Notes: generated by a model from the sequence alone, not told the origin. 37,149 nucleotides of DNA from Candidatus Krumholzibacteriota bacterium (GCA_016926065.1 JAFGPI010000223.1:1-37149), one strand, 5' to 3'. Shown: positions 8,202 through 17,386, counted from the stretch's first letter. A program made the numbers and translations.

Positions 8202-9539
8202 TCATCCGGAGGAGCCGATGAGGGAAAAGATATGAAATATCTCGCTTAACATGTCGGCGGTGACCTCTCCGGCGGTCCGCAGCTCGAGGGAGGAGGCCAC
8301 CACCCCTCCGTCCGCTGTTCTCTTGAAGGTGATGGCGTCCAGCAGTTCACCGGATTCTTTTTTCAACGTCAAGCGCAGATCGTAATTCTCGAACCTCCGG
8401 TCGGGATAGGTGTCCGGCCGGGAAATCAATCGATTGTATTTCAGTCCTCGCAACAGCCGCAGCAGGTCATTGACCTGATAGGTGCTGAGCTCGGGGTCGC
8501 GGGGATCACCCGACTTCCAGGTTTTATCCAGCAGGGTCAGGTGCAGGGTGGTGTCGGCGCTCTGATAATCGATTTGTGACACTTCGCCCGGCCTGAATAG
8601 GGAGATGCTCCTCTGTTCGATATCCTTGATGGTCCAGTTGAAAATCTCCTGGAATTCGGCCTTGATCGACATCACGTGGTCGATGCCGGTGCGGGTGACG
8701 TAAACGAAATTATTGTCCACCCGTCCGAAAGAGATGAGGATCTTATCGGTGACCGTGATGATGGTCAATTCACGCCGGGGACGGCCGAGGCCGTAATCCC
8801 CGGCCTGGTCTGTATATTGCTCTGAAAATCTGTAGACGATCGCATCCACCAGGGCGGTCAGATACTTTTCGATCAACAATTTGTCGGCCAGGAAGCCATT
8901 CCCGGTGGTTATCCATTCCACCCCGTCCCAACCCAGGCTCACTTCCAGCCGGGGCCTGGATATCCTCAGCTCCTTTATCAACCTGGTGTCTATCCGGAGA
9001 AAGTTCTTGTCCCGCATATGGTAGAGACTCTTATTCATCATATTCCGGGTCATCTCCCGGGACACCAGCACCTCCCGGGAACTGCCCAGGCGGATGTAAC
9101 AATTATCCCCTACCGGAGTTTTATCGCCTATGTAGAGGGTGTCCACCCGGCCGCGGGTCCCGTTGTAGATTATCAGTCCGGCGAAGGGATCTTGCAGGCC
9201 AAAATCGGCCAAGCTTTTCACGTCCACGTCCGGAATGGGAGTGGTTTTCTTGCCGGGAAGGATCTGGGTCAGGAAGGCGTCTATGGTGGGAGATGAACCG
9301 GCGGTGACGGTGGGGAAGGTGATAAGCCAGCCTTCACCCTGGCGGCGCCAGTGGATCACATCTCCCTGGGGATTGGTGAAAACGACGCTATCCACCTCCG
9401 CGGGTCCATAGGGAAGAACCTGACGGGAGGCTACCCTCTGCCATTGCTGGTGACGCAGTTGTTTCTGGTCGAAGAGAAAGAAATAGGATATGATTATGGC
9501 CAGCAGCAATACCAGAAATACCGTGCTTCTGAATTTCAT
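8202..9539 (-). CDS. DUF4340 domain-containing protein of a Gld-type ABC cluster
   Basis: The 445-residue protein has an N-terminal membrane segment (residues about 5-24). It then reads as repeated beta-rich DUF4340-type modules (GLQDPFAGLIIYNG, DTLYIGDKTPVGDNCYIRLG, RDKNFLRID). It is the last gene of the minus-strand cluster GldA-GldF-GldG-DUF4340 and starts 11 nt after the GldG-like stop. DUF4340 proteins frequently sit beside GldG-like proteins. They are thought to be periplasmic partners of the ABC complex, but their biochemical role is not known. Nothing looks truncated. Confidence 0.85.
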   Translation of the reverse strand: MKFRSTVFLVLLLAIIISYFFLFDQKQLRHQQWQRVASRQVLPYGPAEVDSVVFTNPQGDVIHWRRQGEGWLITFPTVTAGSSPTIDAFLTQILPGKKTTPIPDVDVKSLADFGLQDPFAGLIIYNGTRGRVDTLYIGDKTPVGDNCYIRLGSSREVLVSREMTRNMMNKSLYHMRDKNFLRIDTRLIKELRISRPRLEVSLGWDGVEWITTGNGFLADKLLIEKYLTALVDAIVYRFSEQYTDQAGDYGLGRPRRELTIITVTDKILISFGRVDNNFVYVTRTGIDHVMSIKAEFQEIFNWTIKDIEQRSISLFRPGEVSQIDYQSADTTLHLTLLDKTWKSGDPRDPELSTYQVNDLLRLLRGLKYNRLISRPDTYPDRRFENYDLRLTLKKESGELLDAITFKRTADGGVVASSLELRTAGEVTADMLSEIFHIFSLIGSSG

Positions 9540-9550
9540 CAGCTACTCCC

Positions 9551-11164
9551 CTAGCCCGCCCGGCGCCGGCTGACGATCACCAGCATGCCGACCAGCCCCA
9601 CCAGCGCGGGAAGCCCCACCACCGGCAGCCAGAAGACCACCCTTCCCTGCTCGGAGGATAAGACCACGGGCTGGGTAAAATCGTCCTTGGGACGGATGGA
9701 GATCAAATCTTCCGCTTCGGCCAGCCAGTTGAAGGTATTCAGGATCAAATCCCGGTTGCCGGAGAGCCGGAAATTGCTGTTGGAGGAAAAATCGCTATCG
9801 CCGAAAACCACCAGTCGGGACCGGGCGGGGGAGGAGGCGGGGGAGAAATCCGCGGGAGACGCGTCCTCCTCCGTTCCGGAATCCGCTCCCTTCCCGTCAC
9901 TCCCGGTGGCGGAGAGGGTCAGGGTGAGTTCCGCGGCGGCGGCCACGTCGATCGGTCCGGGAATATCCTGGTCCGGATTGAATTGGGTGCTGCCCGCCAG
10001 CAGGGTGTCGATATTGGTTTCCGCGTAGGCGCTTTTATCGGTTTTGCAGATAATGGAAACGCTGACGTCTCGGGGAATCTCGGCTAGGGCGGTTACGGAA
10101 CGGGCCTGCGGGAAAAAGGAAAATTGCCTGAAACCCTCGGTTATGGGATGTTGGCCGTAGCGGTTGATCACCGGCGTCAACAAGTTGCCGGCCAGCACCT
10201 TTCCGGCCCGATCCACCACCACGTTGCGGCCCAGATCGATGCCGTAGGCGGCCGCGATTCCGGACAACATCTCGGTTTCGGTTATGGGGTCGAGGAGAAA
10301 AAGCCCTTTGCCGCCACGGGTTAGATAATCGAGGACGGAGTTTTGCTCCTTTTTCAGAAGCTCCCGCCGGGGACCGGCGATTACCAGGATATCGCAGTCC
10401 TCCGGGATCTTCTCCTCGCGGATGATAAGGAGCTCACGCACCAAGAAGTTCTCCTGCTCCAGAGCTTCGCGCAGGGCCTTGTATTCACCGGGAGCGGGAT
10501 CGTTCATCCCCTTCTCGCCGTGTCCGGTGGAGAAGTATATAGTTTTTTGATGGCTGCTGATTACCCGCAGAATGCTGTTGGTCAAATCCCCCTCGGTGAG
10601 ACCCTTCAGCTCCTCCTTCGAGTCCGCGGTTTCCACGAAGGTGGTCCCGAATTTCTTCAGAGCGTAACGCCGGGCGGTGACCGGATCCTTGTCCGGATCG
10701 ATAAAGGTATAGATAATCCGGGGACTTATATTGCGATAGGCCCGCAGTAGATCTTCCAGCACGATTTTATCCTCGGATGTTTCCTTGAAGAAACAGGTGA
10801 AATAGATATCTTTCTCCAATCCCCGTAGCACCTTCTCCGTTTGGGGAGAGAGGGAGAACCTCCGGTTCCGGGTGGTGTCGATCCTCAGGTTGTGGCGGAG
10901 AGAGAGGGCCTGAATGAATATCACGATGGCGGCGAAGACGAGGATCGATATTCCGGTACTGATTCCATACCGGGCCGATCGGCTCAGGCTGGAGGAAGGA
11001 TCACGGCGCCGCCCCAGGAAGAGGGAGGTCACGGTGAGGATCAAGCCGGCGAGCAGAGGCAGGAAGGCCAGAAATCCGCTGGAATAGAGAATGCCGTAAC
11101 CCACCCCGCCGGCCACTATCAATATTAAACCCACCGGACCGATCAATTTCTTCAGCCACTCCAT
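9551..11164 (-). CDS. GldG-family ABC transporter auxiliary protein
   Basis: The protein has 537 residues. Three N-terminal membrane segments are followed by the typical GldG junction (LRIDTTRNRRFSLSPQTEKVL). A large periplasmic domain with IYFSTGHGEKG and ILVIAGPRRELL comes next, and a final membrane helix ends in a basic tail (VSRRRAG). The GldG/IFT52-like domain is found in ABC complexes such as the gliding-motility Gld system, but is much more widespread than gliding. An acidic, Ser/Ala-rich insert (about residues 415-440) precedes a conserved VFGDSDF motif. It begins 1 nt after the permease gene ends, so they form one operon. It may help handle a periplasmic or outer-membrane substrate; the substrate is unknown. 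Confidence 0.87.
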   Translation of the reverse strand: MEWLKKLIGPVGLILIVAGGVGYGILYSSGFLAFLPLLAGLILTVTSLFLGRRRDPSSSLSRSARYGISTGISILVFAAIVIFIQALSLRHNLRIDTTRNRRFSLSPQTEKVLRGLEKDIYFTCFFKETSEDKIVLEDLLRAYRNISPRIIYTFIDPDKDPVTARRYALKKFGTTFVETADSKEELKGLTEGDLTNSILRVISSHQKTIYFSTGHGEKGMNDPAPGEYKALREALEQENFLVRELLIIREEKIPEDCDILVIAGPRRELLKKEQNSVLDYLTRGGKGLFLLDPITETEMLSGIAAAYGIDLGRNVVVDRAGKVLAGNLLTPVINRYGQHPITEGFRQFSFFPQARSVTALAEIPRDVSVSIICKTDKSAYAETNIDTLLAGSTQFNPDQDIPGPIDVAAAAELTLTLSATGSDGKGADSGTEEDASPADFSPASSPARSRLVVFGDSDFSSNSNFRLSGNRDLILNTFNWLAEAEDLISIRPKDDFTQPVVLSSEQGRVVFWLPVVGLPALVGLVGMLVIVSRRRAG

Positions 11165-11165
11165 C

Positions 11166-11936
11166 TTAATTCCTCCAGCGGGTTGATTCCAACGATCTCA
11201 AGGTAAGGAAAATGAAGAAAATGGTGAGCAGCAGGTAATAGGTGATATCCTGCGTATCGATAACCCCCTTGGAAAATGAATCAAAATGTATGAGCAGGGA
11301 GAACTGGGCCAGTATGGTGGAGGTGGTGTTACCCACGAAAGGCGCGGCCCAACCGATAACCAAGAAAAACAGAGAGAGGCCAAAGGTGGCCACCCCGGCC
11401 ACCAATTGGTTGCTGGTGAGGGAAGAAAAAAATAGGCCCATGGAGATAAACGAGCACCCCATGAGGAAAAGTCCCAGATAACAGGAGAGGATGGGCGGGA
11501 TCTCCGGTTCGGAGTAGATCATCAGGATAACGGGATAGAGAAAAGTGCCGCTAAGCATTATCAGGTAAACGGTGAGGGCGGAGAGAAACTTCCCGGTCAC
11601 CGCGGTGATATCCGGCACCGGATAGGTAAGGAGTAACTCAAAAGTGCCCAACTTTTTCTCTTCAGCCAGTAGCCGCATGGTCAGCAGGGGAAGCAGGAGC
11701 AGCAGGATGATGCTGATGTTACCCATCAGGGGGCGGATCACCCCGTCGATCAGGTTGAGGTTTCCGCTGAAGGTATTGTTCTGAATGGACTGCAGGGATA
11801 TGAGATTGTAGTATCTGAATATACTGAAGAAGAAATACCCGGAGAGAATCAAAAATATGGAAATGGTCACGTAGGCGGTCACCGATTGAAAATAGTACAT
11901 TAATTCCCTTCGGTAGATGGCCGCGAATTTCCTCAT
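11166..11936 (-). CDS. ABC-2 type permease, GldF-like
   Basis: The 256-residue integral membrane protein has about six hydrophobic segments and the ABC-2 pattern. It starts FAAIYRRELMYYFQSVTAYV, followed by a periplasmic loop. Then comes AEEKKLGTFELLLTYPV, the conserved coupling segment of this permease class. Its ATG overlaps the ATPase stop codon by 4 nt (ATGA), and the GldG-like gene starts 1 nt after its stop. It should form the membrane channel of the GldA-like ATPase. There is no evidence for gliding genes elsewhere in the window, so a general export or envelope role is more cautious than motility. Confidence 0.88.
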   Translation of the reverse strand: MRKFAAIYRRELMYYFQSVTAYVTISIFLILSGYFFFSIFRYYNLISLQSIQNNTFSGNLNLIDGVIRPLMGNISIILLLLLPLLTMRLLAEEKKLGTFELLLTYPVPDITAVTGKFLSALTVYLIMLSGTFLYPVILMIYSEPEIPPILSCYLGLFLMGCSFISMGLFFSSLTSNQLVAGVATFGLSLFFLVIGWAAPFVGNTTSTILAQFSLLIHFDSFSKGVIDTQDITYYLLLTIFFIFLTLRSLESTRWRN

Positions 11937-12886
11937 CGGTTCACCTCCTCCGTCACCAGTTTGATAAAGATATCCTCCAGGGAGAGTTCTTCGTGGAATA
12001 TCTCCAGCAGGGGAAAGCCTTCTTTCACCAGTTTACCGGCGATACCCTCGCGGAGATCCCGGTCGGGACGGGATTCCACCTGCAGAACCAGGGTGTCGGC
12101 CTGGGCGGGGGAGCTTTTCTCCTTCACCATCAGCACGCCCTCCATCTCCAGGAGGGCCTCCCGGGCACCCCTGGATCTATCCGAGCGCCGGAGGGTAATC
12201 CTGGTCACGGATACCTGCTTAAGCCTGGCCCGCAGCTTATCGGGCGTGTCCACCGCCACCAGTTCACCCTGGTTCATGATAATAATCCGGTCGCATACCT
12301 GGCTTACCTCGGGGAGTATGTGGCTGCTCAGGATCACGGTGCGGTCCCGGCCCAGGTTCTTGATCATGGTTCTGATATCTATGATCTGCCGGGGATCCAG
12401 CCCCAGGGTCGGTTCGTCCAGGATAAGCAATTCGGGATCGCTGATGATGGCCTGGGCGATTCCCACCCGCTGCTGGTAGCCCTTGGATAGTTTGCCGATG
12501 GAGCGCCGGTGAACCTCCTCCAGGCCGCATTGTTCGATAACGCGTCCCAGGGCCGGCTTGACGCGGGGGGGAGCCATCCCCTTTACGCTGGCCACGAAGC
12601 GTAGATATTCATCCACCCTCATTTCCTGGTAGAGCGGAGTTTTTTCGGGAAGGTACCCGATCCTCTTGCGCACTTCCATGGGATCGTTCAATATGTCGAA
12701 ACCGAATATGGTGGCCGTGCCCGAGGAGGGGGGCAGGTAGCAGGTCAGCATTTTCATGGTGGTAGTCTTTCCCGCTCCGTTGGGTCCCAGAAATCCCAGG
12801 ACTTCCCCCTTTTCCACCTCCAGGCTCAGATCGTACACGGCCCGGGTCGTTCCATAGTATTTGGAAAGGTTCTTGATCTGAATCAA
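11933..12886 (-). CDS. ABC transporter ATP-binding protein, GldA-like
   Basis: The 317-residue ATPase has all ABC motifs: Walker A GPNGAGKTT, a LSKGYQQR signature, Walker B LLILDEPT, and an H-loop ILSSH. A C-terminal extension of about 90 residues follows, as usual for GldA/CcmA-type ABC-2 ATPases. It is the first gene of the minus-strand cluster and is preceded by an extended -10 promoter (12926-12934). Together with the GldF-like permease, GldG-like and DUF4340 proteins, it forms one export complex. Assignment as the energising subunit is firm; the substrate is unknown. Confidence 0.92.
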   Translation of the reverse strand: MIQIKNLSKYYGTTRAVYDLSLEVEKGEVLGFLGPNGAGKTTTMKMLTCYLPPSSGTATIFGFDILNDPMEVRKRIGYLPEKTPLYQEMRVDEYLRFVASVKGMAPPRVKPALGRVIEQCGLEEVHRRSIGKLSKGYQQRVGIAQAIISDPELLILDEPTLGLDPRQIIDIRTMIKNLGRDRTVILSSHILPEVSQVCDRIIIMNQGELVAVDTPDKLRARLKQVSVTRITLRRSDRSRGAREALLEMEGVLMVKEKSSPAQADTLVLQVESRPDRDLREGIAGKLVKEGFPLLEIFHEELSLEDIFIKLVTEEVNR

Positions 12887-12925
12887 AGATTACCTCCGGC
12901 CAGCGGCGCCTCGATATTCCTCTGG

Positions 12926-12934
12926 ATTATACCA
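12926..12934 (-). promoter_or_regulatory. Extended -10 promoter for the Gld-type operon
   Basis: On the minus strand TGGTATAAT is a perfect -10 box with the TGn extension. It lies about 40 bases before the GldA-like start. The -35 region (around CATACA) is weak, as expected for extended -10 promoters. The rest of this divergent gap (12935-13096) is AT-rich and holds no other clear signal. Confidence 0.5.
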
Positions 12935-13096
12935 AGGTTAAAATGTTATGTATGTAAACTAAGTGCTTTATCGAATGGAGTCAATCAGCTATTGTAAGAA
13001 AAAATGGAATTTCGCGCGATTTGTGGAACAAAAGGGAGGGAGAGAACGTAAAGACAAGATGAGAATGGTTTTATCCAAGACAGGAAAGGATTTCAT

Positions 13097-13573
13097 ATGC
13101 TGAGGAAAGGTTGCGTCTTGCTGGTGCTTTTTTTGCTCTTATCCCCTTCCGCTCGGGCCGCGGAAGCGGAAGACATCATCTACTCGGTCCTTTTCCCCGG
13201 ATGGGGGCAGTTGAGAAGCGGGCGGTACACGCGGGGAACGCTGCTGATGGGAGCCGAAATAGTGACCCTGGCCGGTTTGATGATAGTGAATATCCAGTAT
13301 GACCGGGCGGTCGAAGGTTACGATAACGCCAAGTTGATGTACGACAATGCCACCTATATCGGGGACGCCCATTATCACTACGATATGATGCTGGAAAAGT
13401 ACGATTCCGCGGAGAATTACCATAAATACCGCAATATGATGCTGGGCGCGGCGGCCGGCGTCTGGGTGATCGGCGTGGCGGATATGATCTGGGGAAAGGA
13501 TGCCGCCGATCCACCCCTTACCCTCGAGGTGAGGAATAACGGATTCATGATTTCAAAATCGTTCTCTTTCTAG
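13097..13573 (+). CDS. Small exported membrane protein (DUF5683-like)
   Basis: The 158-residue protein begins with a Sec signal peptide (hydrophobic LLVLFLLLSPSARA, probable cleavage after AEA or ARA). The mature part has SVLFPGWGQLRSGRYTRG, a motif shared by DUF5683-type proteins, then two hydrophobic segments around a Tyr/Asp/Asn-rich middle. The start has AAGGA seven bases upstream. The next gene starts 14 nt after its stop, so the two are probably co-transcribed. Function is unknown; the family match rests on the PGWGQ-type motif only. Confidence 0.65.
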   Translation: MLRKGCVLLVLFLLLSPSARAAEAEDIIYSVLFPGWGQLRSGRYTRGTLLMGAEIVTLAGLMIVNIQYDRAVEGYDNAKLMYDNATYIGDAHYHYDMMLEKYDSAENYHKYRNMMLGAAAGVWVIGVADMIWGKDAADPPLTLEVRNNGFMISKSFSF

Positions 13574-13587
13574 GACAGGAGATAACC

Positions 13588-13977
13588 ATGAAGCGTATTG
13601 CAGTGCTGGGATTGATTATTTCAACGGTTTTTACGATCGCGTGCAGCAACGAGCACGGAGATTCGCCCACCGCCTTCAAATATGATCCTCCGGCCTCCCC
13701 CACGGACCTGACGGCCACCGACGGGGTGGGAGAGATCGATCTGCAGTGGAACTACCCGCCCTCCCTGATGGGTGAAATCTCCGGATTCATAGTCTATTAC
13801 CACGTGGCGATGTATGGCATATTAGAACCAATTGATACAGTAGAGAATGTTACATCGTTCAAAGATGAGAATCTCCCCTATAATTACAGATTTTGCTACC
13901 TGGTCTCCGCCCTCGACACCAGCGGATTGGAGGGATGGAGAATGGGACCGGTTTGCGGGAATTCCTTGAGCCCCTGA
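13588..13977 (+). CDS. Lipoprotein with a fibronectin type III-like domain
   Basis: The 129-residue protein has a lipoprotein signal peptide ending in FTIACS, with Cys19 as the lipidation site. The mature part reads as one fibronectin type III-like beta sandwich. PASPTDLTATDGVGEIDLQW is a typical first strand pair, and a later FCYLVSALDTSGLEG matches the closing strands. It is preceded by AGGAG at six bases and follows the DUF5683-like gene by 14 nt. Likely a surface-facing or outer-membrane lipoprotein that binds a partner; no enzyme motif is seen. Confidence 0.75.
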   Translation: MKRIAVLGLIISTVFTIACSNEHGDSPTAFKYDPPASPTDLTATDGVGEIDLQWNYPPSLMGEISGFIVYYHVAMYGILEPIDTVENVTSFKDENLPYNYRFCYLVSALDTSGLEGWRMGPVCGNSLSP

Positions 13978-14077
13978 TGTAATTCCAGTTGATCATTTCG
14001 GTTAAGCTCTTGCTCCGGCACGTACTCCGGATATGGCACGAAATGTGCTATCATCCGCTATGAACGGAGGGATGAGT

Positions 14078-14638
14078 ATGTCCACTTTAAAACCGGGCCC
14101 TAAAGATTCCGAATCTTTCAATCCCTGGCACGAGGAGCTGCTGGATTCGAAAAAACCGGAAACTTACGCGGTCATCCTGGAAGGATTGAAAAACAATATA
14201 GAGACCAACGAAGCTTTCACTATAAAGTTTTCCCTCCTCATCCGGGAACCGGTAAACAAGATCCGGCATATGACCAGGAACATTCCCGCCACGATCTGGA
14301 AGGGGAAGCGCAGAAAAAAGGCCCTGGCCATCTTGGCCTTGGTGGAAGAGGCGGGGGGAAAGGCAAGGATAGAGATAAGCCGGAGGGAAGAAGAAAAAAG
14401 CGCCGTTAAAAAACCAGACCTGGGGACGGCGGTACAGGCCGTGTGCGTCAAGTGCGGATTTCCGATAAAAGAGGATGATCTTTTCTGCAAATTCTGCCTC
14501 ACCCCGCTTAAAGAAAAAGCCAAAAATGATGTCAAGATCAATATCACCAAAATCGCCCCCGCCATTCCACCCCAGAGGTTGATCATCTATGTATTGATCA
14601 TTCTGGGTGCCTTTATATTCGCTTTAATCAGTAAATAA
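14078..14638 (+). CDS. Zinc-ribbon, tail-anchored protein with an L7/L12-CTD-like domain
   Basis: I chose the ATG at 14078 because GGAGGG lies six bases upstream; the ORF-track start at 14033 has no ribosome site. The 186-residue protein has three parts. Residues about 30-110 resemble the ribosomal protein L7/L12 C-terminal fold in pattern (VILEGLK..., a basic KIRHMTRNIP loop, then ALAILALVEEAGGKARIEI). A zinc ribbon follows (CVKCGFPIKEDDLFCKFC, CX2CX10CX2C). A single hydrophobic helix at the extreme C-terminus (LIIYVLIILGAFIFAL) would make it tail-anchored. I do not recognise a named family. The gene is monocistronic and converges on the DUF72 gene. The L7/L12 resemblance is by eye and should be tested with a profile search. 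Confidence 0.65.
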   Translation: MSTLKPGPKDSESFNPWHEELLDSKKPETYAVILEGLKNNIETNEAFTIKFSLLIREPVNKIRHMTRNIPATIWKGKRRKKALAILALVEEAGGKARIEISRREEEKSAVKKPDLGTAVQAVCVKCGFPIKEDDLFCKFCLTPLKEKAKNDVKINITKIAPAIPPQRLIIYVLIILGAFIFALISK

Positions 14639-14734
14639 TTCGCTCCGGGCTCGCCGCTTTCACCATCCGGGCGCTCCCGCCCCGGGCCGGCCGTTACCAG
14701 AGCCTTTAGCAGAGCCGGATCAAATAAATATCAT

Positions 14735-15640
14735 CTACTCCAGGTCGAGTTCGAAGGGATCAGTGACGGTGATCTCTTTCAGCACCGGATAGGCCTGCAG
14801 CAACTGCGGGGGGATCTCCTGGGGGCGGTTTAACAGCCTCGCTTTGAGCTGTAGGGCGTTCACCAGGGCCTGCCCTCGGAAATGATTGTTGGTTATAATA
14901 AACAGGTTCTTGGCCGAGGAGAGCAGCATCCGGGCCCGTTGCTCCCACTCGGTGATCTCATCCCGGTTATAGAGATAATCATAGCGGGCGTCCCGGCCGG
15001 CGTCTTGGTTAAACCAGTTTTTTTTGTTGCGTCCGTGCAGGCGGATATATCCCATTTCCCGGTTGGTAAGGTGCTGGGAAGGTCCCACCGAATCGCCTAT
15101 CCGCGGTTGATCGATGTTGCAGAGGGAAAGCCCGCAGTCGCCGAGCAAGCAGAGGGTGGCATCTTCCTCCCAGGAACCGTGCCGCAACTCCACCGCGGTG
15201 GGAAAATCTTGAAAGAAAGCTCCCAGGTTCCGGATCAATTCTCTATTTTCCGGCTGATTGCGGAACGACCAGGGAAACTGCAGCAGGAAAGCCCCTACCA
15301 GATCTTTCTCCCATAGCGGATCAAAGCTGTGTATGAACCTTTTCACCTCCGCTTCCGGACAGATGCGCTGGTGGGTGAAGCGTTGCAGCACCTTGACCGT
15401 TAGCTTGAAGCCGGTGCGGGAGGCGAGCCGCCTCGCCCAGCTGGCGGTTAATTTCTCGCTGGGGGTGCGGTAAAAGGAACTGTTCAATTCCACGCAGTTA
15501 AAAAATCGAGCGATATAGAGAAGCCGGTCGATCATCCCGGTCCGGGGGTAGACCGGTCCGATCCAGTCCGGATAGGACCAACCGGCCGGACCGACGTACA
15601 GTACTGCGGGGGGGCGGGAAAGGGTATTAACTTTTTCCAT
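14735..15640 (-). CDS. DUF72 domain-containing protein (YecE family)
   Basis: The 301-residue protein matches the DUF72/YecE family, a TIM-barrel of unknown reaction. It has the opening VGPAGWSYPDW, then VELNSSFYRTPSE, FKLTVKVLQRFTH, LLQFPWSF and YIRLHGRNK in order. Length and order are usual for the family. It is a single minus-strand gene between the zinc-ribbon gene and the GT-C gene. GGAGG stands one base before the chosen ATG, which is tight, but no better start is visible. The substrate is unknown. Confidence 0.88.
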   Translation of the reverse strand: MEKVNTLSRPPAVLYVGPAGWSYPDWIGPVYPRTGMIDRLLYIARFFNCVELNSSFYRTPSEKLTASWARRLASRTGFKLTVKVLQRFTHQRICPEAEVKRFIHSFDPLWEKDLVGAFLLQFPWSFRNQPENRELIRNLGAFFQDFPTAVELRHGSWEEDATLCLLGDCGLSLCNIDQPRIGDSVGPSQHLTNREMGYIRLHGRNKKNWFNQDAGRDARYDYLYNRDEITEWEQRARMLLSSAKNLFIITNNHFRGQALVNALQLKARLLNRPQEIPPQLLQAYPVLKEITVTDPFELDLE

Positions 15641-15712
15641 GCCTCCAGTATTATCGGCGTTCCGACGGATTTCAACTGGAAAATAACTCCGCCTTGATGT
15701 ATAAATGGAAAG

Positions 15713-17230
15713 ATGAAAAGTATTTGGAGTGAAAAACGGGAAACGGTCCTATTGTACGGGATAATCCTCCTGGCCGTATTCCTGCGGTTCTACCGCCTGG
15801 GATATCAATCCCTCTGGTATGACGAGACGCTCAGCATCGGCACCTATTCCTCTCCCGGCGGGGGAATTTCATACTGGTACAAGTTGCTCTGGGACGTGCA
15901 TGGACCGCTTTACTCGCTGATCATGCATTTCTGGAGTAAAATCGGATCGAGCGACGCCTGGCTGAGAACTCCCAGCGCCATCGCCGGCGTGCTGGCGGTT
16001 TATTTCATGTACCGTTGGATAGTCCTGGTGGCCGATGGAAAAACCGCCCTCTGGGGAGCGCTCCTACTGGCCCTCAGCCCCTTCAACCTCTATTATTCCC
16101 AGGAGATTAGATTCTACTCTCTCCTGACCCTGTTTATCATAATTTCGCTTTTTACCTTCCAGCGGTTTTTGCTCCGTCCCTCGCGGGGATCGGGCGTATC
16201 CCTGGGACTGGTGATGGGATTATCCGCCCTGGCCCACTTCATGTCGCTGTTCCTGCTGGCCGGACTCTTTTTCTATCTTCTCTTCACCGGCCGGCTAAGA
16301 GGCAAGATAGTAAAATACGGGGCGCTGGCCGCCGTCATAGCCTTTATTATCGTTTCTCCCTGGCTGTACCGGGAGTACTATTTCCTCACCACCATAAAGA
16401 TAGTAAATATATCCACCCTTGCCCCGGAAGAGAAACTGTCCGGCGAAAACACCCTTAATACCTGGGCTTATCCCTATATTTTATACGCTTTTTCGACCGG
16501 CTTCTCTTTCGGTCCCGATTTGCGGGAACTGCACCTGGCGCATTCCGGTCTGAACCTTATCCAGCGGCACGGCTTGGTTTTATTGTTTTCGGTACTTCTT
16601 TTCGGAGGAATGCTGGTAAGAGGCATAATCCGATCGGCCCGGGAACGGCTGCTGTCCCTTTTTCTCTTCATTTCGCTGGTGACGATTGTGCTGACCACCA
16701 TCACCGCCATGCTCAATATCAAGGTTTTCAATGTCCGCTACCAGATGTGCATCTTTCCGGTTTTTTTGACCATCCTGGCCCTGGGAATATCCAAAGGCCG
16801 ATTCGTGGGTATGGCTTTGGCCCTATTGGCGTGTGCCGTGATGCTCCTCGCGGACTGGAACTATTTCAGGGATCCCCGCTACGCCAGGGATGACTTCCGA
16901 AGCGCGGCAAAGATTATAGGCGAGGAGGAAGGCGAGCGCGACCTGATACTGGTAACCGGATTCGAGGATATCTTCAATTATTACTACCGGGGAAATAATA
17001 AAAGAGTGGCCAGCTATTTCGGATCGAACATGGAAGAAGAGGAAATTGAGAAACTCATAGCTTCCTGGCAAATGGAATACAACCGGATATGGTACCTGCG
17101 ATGCCGGCATTGGGCGCACGATCCCCAGGATAAGTTCCTGCATTTGCTCGAGCATAATCTGAAGATGATCCAAGCGCATCAGCTCCCCGGCATCAGATTG
17201 ATGCTATTCGAGCCGGCGGTGAGCAGGTAG
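15713..17230 (+). CDS. GT-C fold glycosyltransferase (GT39/ArnT-like)
   Basis: The 505-residue polytopic membrane protein has about ten hydrophobic segments. The hallmark is in the first periplasmic loop: YRLGYQSLWYDETLS, where the DE pair matches the catalytic acidic motif of GT-C enzymes such as GT39 mannosyltransferases and ArnT. A large soluble C-terminal part follows (about residues 385-505). Such enzymes move sugar from a polyprenyl-phosphate carrier to an acceptor on the outer face of the inner membrane. Acceptor and sugar are unknown. A TATAAA at 15700-15705 lies eight bases before the start, too close for a normal leader, so promoter placement is uncertain. A short GC-rich inverted repeat (17236-17269) without a T-run follows the stop. 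Confidence 0.82.
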   Translation: MKSIWSEKRETVLLYGIILLAVFLRFYRLGYQSLWYDETLSIGTYSSPGGGISYWYKLLWDVHGPLYSLIMHFWSKIGSSDAWLRTPSAIAGVLAVYFMYRWIVLVADGKTALWGALLLALSPFNLYYSQEIRFYSLLTLFIIISLFTFQRFLLRPSRGSGVSLGLVMGLSALAHFMSLFLLAGLFFYLLFTGRLRGKIVKYGALAAVIAFIIVSPWLYREYYFLTTIKIVNISTLAPEEKLSGENTLNTWAYPYILYAFSTGFSFGPDLRELHLAHSGLNLIQRHGLVLLFSVLLFGGMLVRGIIRSARERLLSLFLFISLVTIVLTTITAMLNIKVFNVRYQMCIFPVFLTILALGISKGRFVGMALALLACAVMLLADWNYFRDPRYARDDFRSAAKIIGEEEGERDLILVTGFEDIFNYYYRGNNKRVASYFGSNMEEEEIEKLIASWQMEYNRIWYLRCRHWAHDPQDKFLHLLEHNLKMIQAHQLPGIRLMLFEPAVSR

Positions 17231-17351
17231 GCGGGGGGGAAGGGAAAGATAAGGCAAAACATCTTCCCCGCACCTTAATCCACATTATCATGCAATTTGC
17301 GTAATATGATGCATTAAAATATCATACACCTACAATTAGTTATTCGCCAGG
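17231..17351. other. Intergenic gap without recognisable gene
   Basis: This stretch after the GT-C gene holds a weak 7-bp inverted repeat (GGGGAAG/CTTCCCC, 17236-17269) without a T-run. It is then AT-rich up to the promoter at 17352. I see no small gene in it. Confidence 0.5.
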
Positions 17352-17380
17352 TTGACACGTCTAGTGATTTCGGATATAAT
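17352..17380 (+). promoter_or_regulatory. Perfect consensus sigma70 promoter
   Basis: TTGACA and TATAAT are separated by exactly 17 bases, the best promoter in the window. Transcription should start near 17387 and run into the structured leader and terminator at 17456-17489, upstream of the BamE-like lipoprotein. Confidence 0.8.
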
Positions 17381-17386
17381 ATTAAT

